Part shown: one piece after another, positions 58,449 through 64,000 of the stretch | Layout: each line of letters begins with the position of its first letter | Position numbering within the stretch: the stretch's first letter is position 1 | Assembly: GCA_020740775.1 (NCBI GenBank) | Contig: JAHEWK010000018.1 | Coordinates: 62,001 to 126,000 of the forward strand | From: Ilyonectria destructans | Taxonomy: Eukaryota; Ascomycota; Sordariomycetes; Hypocreales; Nectriaceae | DNA length: 64,000 bases | Direction: 5' to 3' | The notes under the pieces: model-generated | Databases searched by the model: none | What the model was told of the DNA's origin: nothing | Seen by the model: only the letters and a program-made list of their open reading frames with translations | Program-made: the position numbers and the translations under genes

Positions 58449-59650
58449 ATATTAATTTTCTATATAAATTACTTATTTTAATTTTAATTCTATTTATTTC
58501 TTATTTATATTTAGATAGTTATTACTATATATAAATAGATAAAGAAAAAAGAAAGAAAGTAAGTAAAAATAAAGAATAATAAGATTTTAAATACTTACTA
58601 TTAAATTTTAAGATAAACTATAATAGTATAAATATTAATCTGTATTGTATTAAATAAAAAAATAAAAATTAAGAGGGTTAATAATATTAGTCTATATATA
58701 TACAGTTAAAATAATCTCTTTTTATCTTTCTTACTTAAGCTAGTTATATAAATTAAAATTAAAAGAAAGAAAGTTAAAAAAGCTTTTACTTAAGTTTAGT
58801 TTTTTTATTATAATTAGCTAGTAAACCTTTTAATAGTTTACTATTAATAATTTACTCTCTTTATTAAGCTAGCTTTATTATAATACAGACTTTTATTAGC
58901 TGTAAGTACTAATAATATAGTTAAATTACTAGTAATTTATTAAATTAAAGTAGATAAATTATAAGTAGAATAGTAATTTCTTTATCTATCTTATTAATTT
59001 TATTTTATATATAAATTACTACCTTTAAAAGTAAATATAAATCTACTTATATATTATATACTCTTTTATATTTATTTATTTATAATATTTATTTACTTAT
59101 TATTATTACTTACTTTACTTACTTTATTTTATTTATATAGAGAGATATATAGACTATTACTCTTAAGAGTAAATATAGATTATATACTTTTTATTACTTT
59201 CTTTTAATATTTATTCTATCTATTTATTATTATAATTACTATTCTTATTATTACTAACTTTACCTTACTTACTTAAAAAGATATATAAACTGCTAGCCTT
59301 AAGAGTAATATTAATTTTACTCTTTAAAATTATATAGCTTTTAAAATTAATATAAGTTTCTTTAAAGTAGCTATTTCCTCTATATAAATCTAACTTTAAC
59401 TTATACTGCTAACTGTAAAAACTGCTTTATAATTTTATATATTAATATATTACTATTTAATTCTACTATATACTGTCTGTACTATTTAATTCTACTACTC
59501 CTTCTCTTACTACCTTCTCTTTTAAGACTAGCTATATACTGTATACTGCTATATTCTGTTATTAAGATAGTATTCTATTTAAAACTAATACATACTAATT
59601 CCTGGAATTAATAAGGGTGCTATTTATTAAAGACACAATCTTATTAGCTG
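58449..59650. repeat. AT-rich repeat flank, right of the LTR element
   Basis: Very AT-rich. At about 58990-59310 a unit of roughly 130 bases recurs, recognisable by CTTAAGAGTAAATATAGATT at about 59160 and related words near 59020 and 59300. The block at 58845-58960 matches 50870-50990. No gene. Composition returns to normal near 59650; a short (AGT)n microsatellite follows at about 59758-59780. Confidence 0.5.
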
Positions 59651-62559
59651 AGTCCTCCTAAATACAACTGAAATCTAACACCCTAAACCTATTATTAATC
59701 CCACCTCTAATATACAGAAAAACATAATATAGATAGAAAACAATGCATTCTTTATACAGTAGTAGTAGTAGTAGTAGTAATAAGCCTAATATACTGTTTT
59801 ACTTACTGTTAATTCCTTTTTTTCCCATCCTATTCGACATCTAATCCCTCCTCCCGTGCATGTACTTAGGCAAGCAAACTCTAGGTTCAGGGCGATTCAG
59901 CCTCACCTTACGCCTCAACTGTCTCCTGTGGGACACGTGAGAAACGTTCTCAGCGTATCGCCCTGCCGCATACGCCGTTGCGCCATCATCTTTACCTCAA
60001 AAGGCTCACTTCTGGATGAAGCATGATCTGTGGAACCAATTGAAAGAGTGCTTCAAGCTGTATGGTCGTTTCCTTAGAATGACCTAGAACATTTGCCAAC
60101 TGTTTGCACAGCATACGGCAAGCTCACTAGCTTGTGCGCTCGATTCTGCCTACGCCTAACCGCGCAGTCATTGCGTTGTGACAGTGCAGCCACTGTATGG
60201 CTAGGCCTCTGATAGGCTCCGAATATCGTTCCTGCCCATTGCATGAGACTATTTTGGCCATGTCACGTTTGCGAATAAGCGCCCGGTGAGTGCGATTGTG
60301 AAGGTGTGTGATTTAATGAGCGGAGTTTGCCAATGACCCATGGGAGTGAAATGAAGAAATGGTCCTCTGAGTCCTAGCAGGGGCCTTTAGCTTTCATCAT
60401 GTTGGCACATGGGGAAAAGAGCTGAGTTCTCTTGTCCCACGTCACATTACAGTTCCTCCTTCTTATTGGATGGAGGTCTTCGAGCCCTTGTTCTGCTTTT
60501 GAGGTAGATAAACGCCTCAAAACGACGTTTCCGCCGGTATGCGAGAGAACTCCACCAGCCCGGTACGTTATCCAATCAACGTTCCAGCTTAAATCCTCCC
60601 TTTTTTCCACTTGAATCCCTGGCGGCTAGCGAGCTAGGTGACTTGTTCCGTGGAAATGTCGGCACCAGTTGTGGCGCCGTCAGCGCTAAAACGGATCATT
60701 CTTGTTCAGGTAGCAAACCACATTTGTGCGAGGCAGTCTTTTTCTACCGCCAGGAAGGGGCGGCTGCTGGTGTGAACGGCTGAAGCGACGGCTGACTGAA
60801 CTGGTGACTTGACGCCAGGTACGGAGTAGTCTAGGTCACATATAAACAGTCTAGAACAAAGATGGGAGGGGGAGAGCGAAGGGACCTGGCCCTAGTCCAG
60901 ACTCAGCCGTTGCTAATTCATTGTCGGCGGCTGCACGTGAAGAAAAGATAGTCTCATGCTGCATTGGTCGCACTGAACTATTGATGTAAGCTTAATGGAG
61001 TCCCCGTGGCGATTTAGCCTTACAGTGGAGAGGCCTAATCAGGCGTACTGTGCGAGATTTGCCGACGAGGAGATGAAATAATTGGTCGCGTCGTAGCACA
61101 GAAAGGCCCACTCAGATCTTTGTCTTAATACCCGGGGGTTCTATTGGGAGAGACACAACAGCCTTTCGTCGGCGTAGCGTCCTGCTCATCTCAAGCATTT
61201 GCTGAGGCTGAAAAGAAGCAAAAATCAGGGACTACCCCCTCTCACACAATAGATATTAGCAATGATGAGTGACTACTCCCACCGCCCTGTCGGTGTCAAG
61301 CGTGGGGTCCCCGGGCAGTGACATTCAGCTCGGCGTCCAATAAGTCGCTACTGCGGACGCCATTCCATTTAGACCGCGGTCTAGGCGTTTGGGTACCAGC
61401 CGTGTGGGATCGCTCCTGGAGAGAGGGAGCCTGAAGCGGCAAGACCGACTTTTTGCGACCGGAAAGGGCAATGAAGAGGGGAGAAGAGTCAAGACTTGCA
61501 TTGATCGTCTAGAAGATGCTTTGAGCTCAGGAGCCTTATTCGATGAGCCCTGTCTACGGCTACAAGCTTTTGCATCTTGTAGATCTTCAAGACGGGTGAT
61601 CGATCATGCTCCGTCCTCTCCGCAGGGGCCCTGTCTAGTCCAACCCAAATGAGCTAACTTACATTCGCAAAGTCAGTCCCAATGTGGATGATCAAAGTCG
61701 ATTTGTCTCAATTTTTAGGCTTGCAGTAGGCTAGGTTAGGCGGCACGAATCCGGGCCTCGGCGACCTCAACTTCTCCTTCCGTAAGACCCGTGGCCAACA
61801 CCAACTGCAAAACCCGCAGTCAGCCCTGCGAAATCCCCTGAAGAATCAGCGGGGGTAGCGCCCGTGGCGGCAATCCGGTGGTGGCAATGCGGTTCATAGT
61901 GGCAGCGTGGCGGCTTCATTTCCCTGGAGGCGTTGTCTTGGCGAGTCATTGTTGAACGTGACAGCCGGGCTCCGCGCAAGGGTCGTGGTCTAGACAAACA
62001 CGGAAGCGGGACAAACGCCATTTCAGGACGATTTGCGCCAGCATCCAAACCGCTTTTGGTCCCCATGTTTCGGCAAGTGTTCTGGAGGCTGAGGGCGAGG
62101 TGCGTCTTGCTAGCATTGGCTTGTTCCTAGTGGCTGCGCACCGCTTGGCTGAAAGCGAGCGTCAATTGCCATTAAAGTTTCAATACCTTACTGCTCTACA
62201 CGATACTAATCTAGAAAATTATCAGGGCTGAGACAGTATGGCTTCATGGCTGAGAGCTGAAGCAACGGTCCCTCGGCGACAAGGCGTCTACTCGCTATGG
62301 CGGGGCAGTCTACCGAACGGCGGCGTTGGTAGTCTCTTACTAGTCTACCTGCTCTGGCTGAACGATGGAAAAGCAGTTAAGCCTAGATTGAATTCATGGT
62401 GATCGACTTCATTACTATATAAGATGGCGTCGACCACCCCATCAAACTGCATTCCTCTCGTCATCGGCAGCACATTCTCTCAGCAGCACCCTGCACAACC
62501 AACAAACCCACTCTCTGACGAAAAACACTCTTATTCTGCAATCCAAAACAATCGGAACT
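59651..62559. other. Gene-free region before the subtilisin gene
   Basis: About 2.9 kb of normal composition. The few frames of 60-99 codons (for example 61389-61652 and 61767-62066) lack domains, have strong antisense competitors and show no splice pattern. I see no tRNA, repeat or transposon end. The last about 140 bases hold the subtilisin promoter and leader. Confidence 0.4.
62416..62423 (+). promoter_or_regulatory. TATA box of the subtilisin gene
   Basis: TATATAAG lies about 140 bases before the ATG at 62560, followed by a C/A-rich leader (CAGCAGCACCCTGCACAACC). The spacing is typical for highly expressed secreted fungal hydrolases. Confidence 0.55.
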
Positions 62560-63856
62560 ATGAAGTTCACTGCCACTCTCTGCGGCCTCGCCGCCCTGGT
62601 CAGCCTGGCCGTCGCCGACGCGCCCATCAAGAACAGCGGCCTCTCGCCCGATATTGTCGTCCCCAACAAGTACATCGTAACCTACAAGACCGGCACCGAC
62701 TCTGCCGAGAGAGAGGCCCATGAAGAAACCATCACCAAGAAGGCTAAGCAGAGCAATAAGAAGGGTGTTGTCGATACTATCAGTATTGGCCAGCTCCAGG
62801 GCTACGTCGCTGAGATTCCCTCCTCAGAACTCCCGACCATTACCAAGTCTAAGCTGGTAAGAAGTTTTCCCATCTGCTTAAACCTGACTGGCACTGATGA
62901 TTCATGACTAGGTCGACTATATCGAGTTGGACAGCATCGTCAATATCTCGCGCGTGGCTGCCGAGCCCGGGCATCTCGAGAAGCGCGCCTACGTTTCGCA
63001 AGACAACGCTCCCTGGGGCCTAGCCCGCATTTCGCACAAGGACACCGGCCCAGGTGACTTCCCTGCCAACTACTACTACGGCAGCACCGGCGGCAAGGGC
63101 GTGCGCGTCTACGTCATTGATACGGGCATCCGGACCACCCACAGCGAGTTCGCTGGCCGTGCCGTCTGGGGCGCTAACTTTATTAGCGGCTCGCCTAATA
63201 CCGATGAGAATGGCCACGGCACTCACGTCTCCGGAACTATTGCCGGCAAGACATTTGGTGTAGCTAAGAGCGCTACTGTAGTTGCCGTTAAGGTCCTCGA
63301 TAAGACCGGCTCTGGCACTATGTCTGGTATTATTCTAGGCCTCAACTGGGTCGTTAACGACGCCAAATCTCGCAGTATTGCCAGCAAGGCTGTTGTCAAT
63401 ATGTCCGTTGGAGGCGCCTATACTGCCTCAGTTAACACCGCTGTTCAGGCTGCTACTGATGCTGGTATCACTATCGTCGTTGCTGCCGGCAATAATGGTG
63501 ATGATGCTGGAAACTACTCTCCTTCATCTGCCCCCTCTGCTATTACTGTTGGTGCTGTTGATCCTACTAACTACCGCACTTGGTTCTCCAACTACGGATC
63601 TCTTGTCGATATCTTTGCCCCGGGTAGCGGCATCCTCAGCTCCTGGTATCTCAGCGACACGTCCAGCCGCTATCTTGCCGGCACCAGCATGGCTTCGCCC
63701 CATGTTGCTGGTCTTGCCGCCTACTTCATCGTCAGTGGGAAAATCTCTGGATCTACTGCTGTCACCAACCGCATCCTGAGCGCTGCCGACGTCAATGTTG
63801 TTGGGGACGCTGCCGGTAGCGCGAACCGCGTTGCTTACAACGCCGGTGGTCAATAA
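62560..63856 (+). CDS. Secreted subtilisin-like serine protease (S8A, proteinase K type)
   Basis: Two exons (62560-62856 and 62912-63856) around a 55 nt intron (GTAAGA...TGACTAG) encode 413 residues. A signal peptide of about 20 residues is followed by an I9-type propeptide (NKYIVTYKTG, then LQGYVAEIP) and a Kex2-like LEKR at 121-124, so the mature enzyme would begin near AYVSQDNAPWGLARISH. The catalytic triad is Asp169 (VIDTGI), His201 (GHGTHVSGT) and Ser358 (GTSMASPHVAG), with oxyanion Asn293 (VAAGNNG). This is a complete proteinase K/Pr1-type extracellular endopeptidase that degrades host or environmental protein. Length is slightly long because of the propeptide but normal. No defects are seen. 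The ATG in CGGAACTATGAAG is the only sensible start. Confidence 0.93.
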
Positions 63857-64000
63857 GCAATGAACGTCGATGAACCACGCAGCGCTGTCCTTCGTTTTTT
63901 TCCTTCTTCTCTTCGTTAAATGGGACCCCCAAGTCTTCCGGAAGACTAAGGCTATTCCTTCATTGTTCATGTTGGTTCATTATGATGGAAGACGATAGTT
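63857..64000. other. 3' flank of the subtilisin gene
   Basis: T-rich 3' untranslated-type sequence (CGTTTTTTTCCTTCTTC) with no further gene in the window. Confidence 0.4.

Noticed and set aside
61389..62130. Short frames upstream of the subtilisin gene
   Set aside because: Low complexity and antisense competition, with no recognised family.
1..64000. CRISPR arrays, operons, ribosome binding sites or other bacterial features
   Set aside because: Spliced genes and fungal families show this is a eukaryotic chromosome. The regular repeats near 51 and 59 kb are AT-rich satellite-like units without spacers.

Overview
The window is nuclear DNA of a filamentous ascomycete (Pezizomycotina, most likely Sordariomycetes). 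The evidence is short 40-90 nt GT-AG introns with CTAAC/CTGAC branch sites, fungus-restricted families (DUF3176, a Zn2Cys6 regulator, fungal NRPS modules, a proteinase K-like subtilisin) and two large AT-rich islands whose decay looks like repeat-induced point mutation (RIP). The species is not determinable by eye. A secreted Pr1/proteinase K-type protease and an aegerolysin-like protein would suit an insect- or plant-associated fungus, but that is inference.

Layout. 1-3.8 kb: a DUF3176 membrane protein. 3.8-7.0 kb: an N-terminally truncated NRPS A-T-C module with an abnormal adenylation pocket. 7.0-15.4 kb: small proteins, namely an aegerolysin/ET79-like gene, two intact spliced genes of unknown family, and an MFS transporter remnant. 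15.5-19.2 kb: an NTE/patatin-type lysophospholipase with four reading-frame breaks, then a small cysteine-containing secreted-protein pseudogene. 21.3-22.1 kb: an intact secreted cysteine-rich protein. 23.3 kb: a roughly 187 bp MITE with perfect inverted repeats. 23.9-27.6 kb: a fungal family of unknown function that seems split by an AT-rich insertion, followed by a convergent degenerate gene.

27.8-35.7 kb: a compact, apparently intact tailoring group (Zn2Cys6 regulator, SDR, toxD/trans-enoyl-reductase-like MDR, Baeyer-Villiger-type flavoprotein monooxygenase). It lies beside a 7.8 kb RIP-degraded element and then a second NRPS fragment (43.7-46.3 kb, reverse strand) that has one frameshift and is cut off just after the first condensation-domain motif. 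A POT/PTR peptide transporter is divergent from that NRPS. Together, 27.8-49.3 kb reads like a secondary-metabolite cluster whose core synthetase has been broken by transposons.

50.5-59.7 kb is a second, more AT-rich island. It holds an LTR retrotransposon at 51311-58448 with a 5 bp target duplication. Nested in its right LTR is a roughly 460 bp insertion starting with a decayed tRNA-like sequence and flanked by 12 bp duplications (a probable SINE). After a 2.9 kb gene-free stretch the window ends with an intact subtilisin gene.

Exon coordinates were worked out by reading splice consensus and frame continuity. No database search was possible, so family names rest on recognised motifs.
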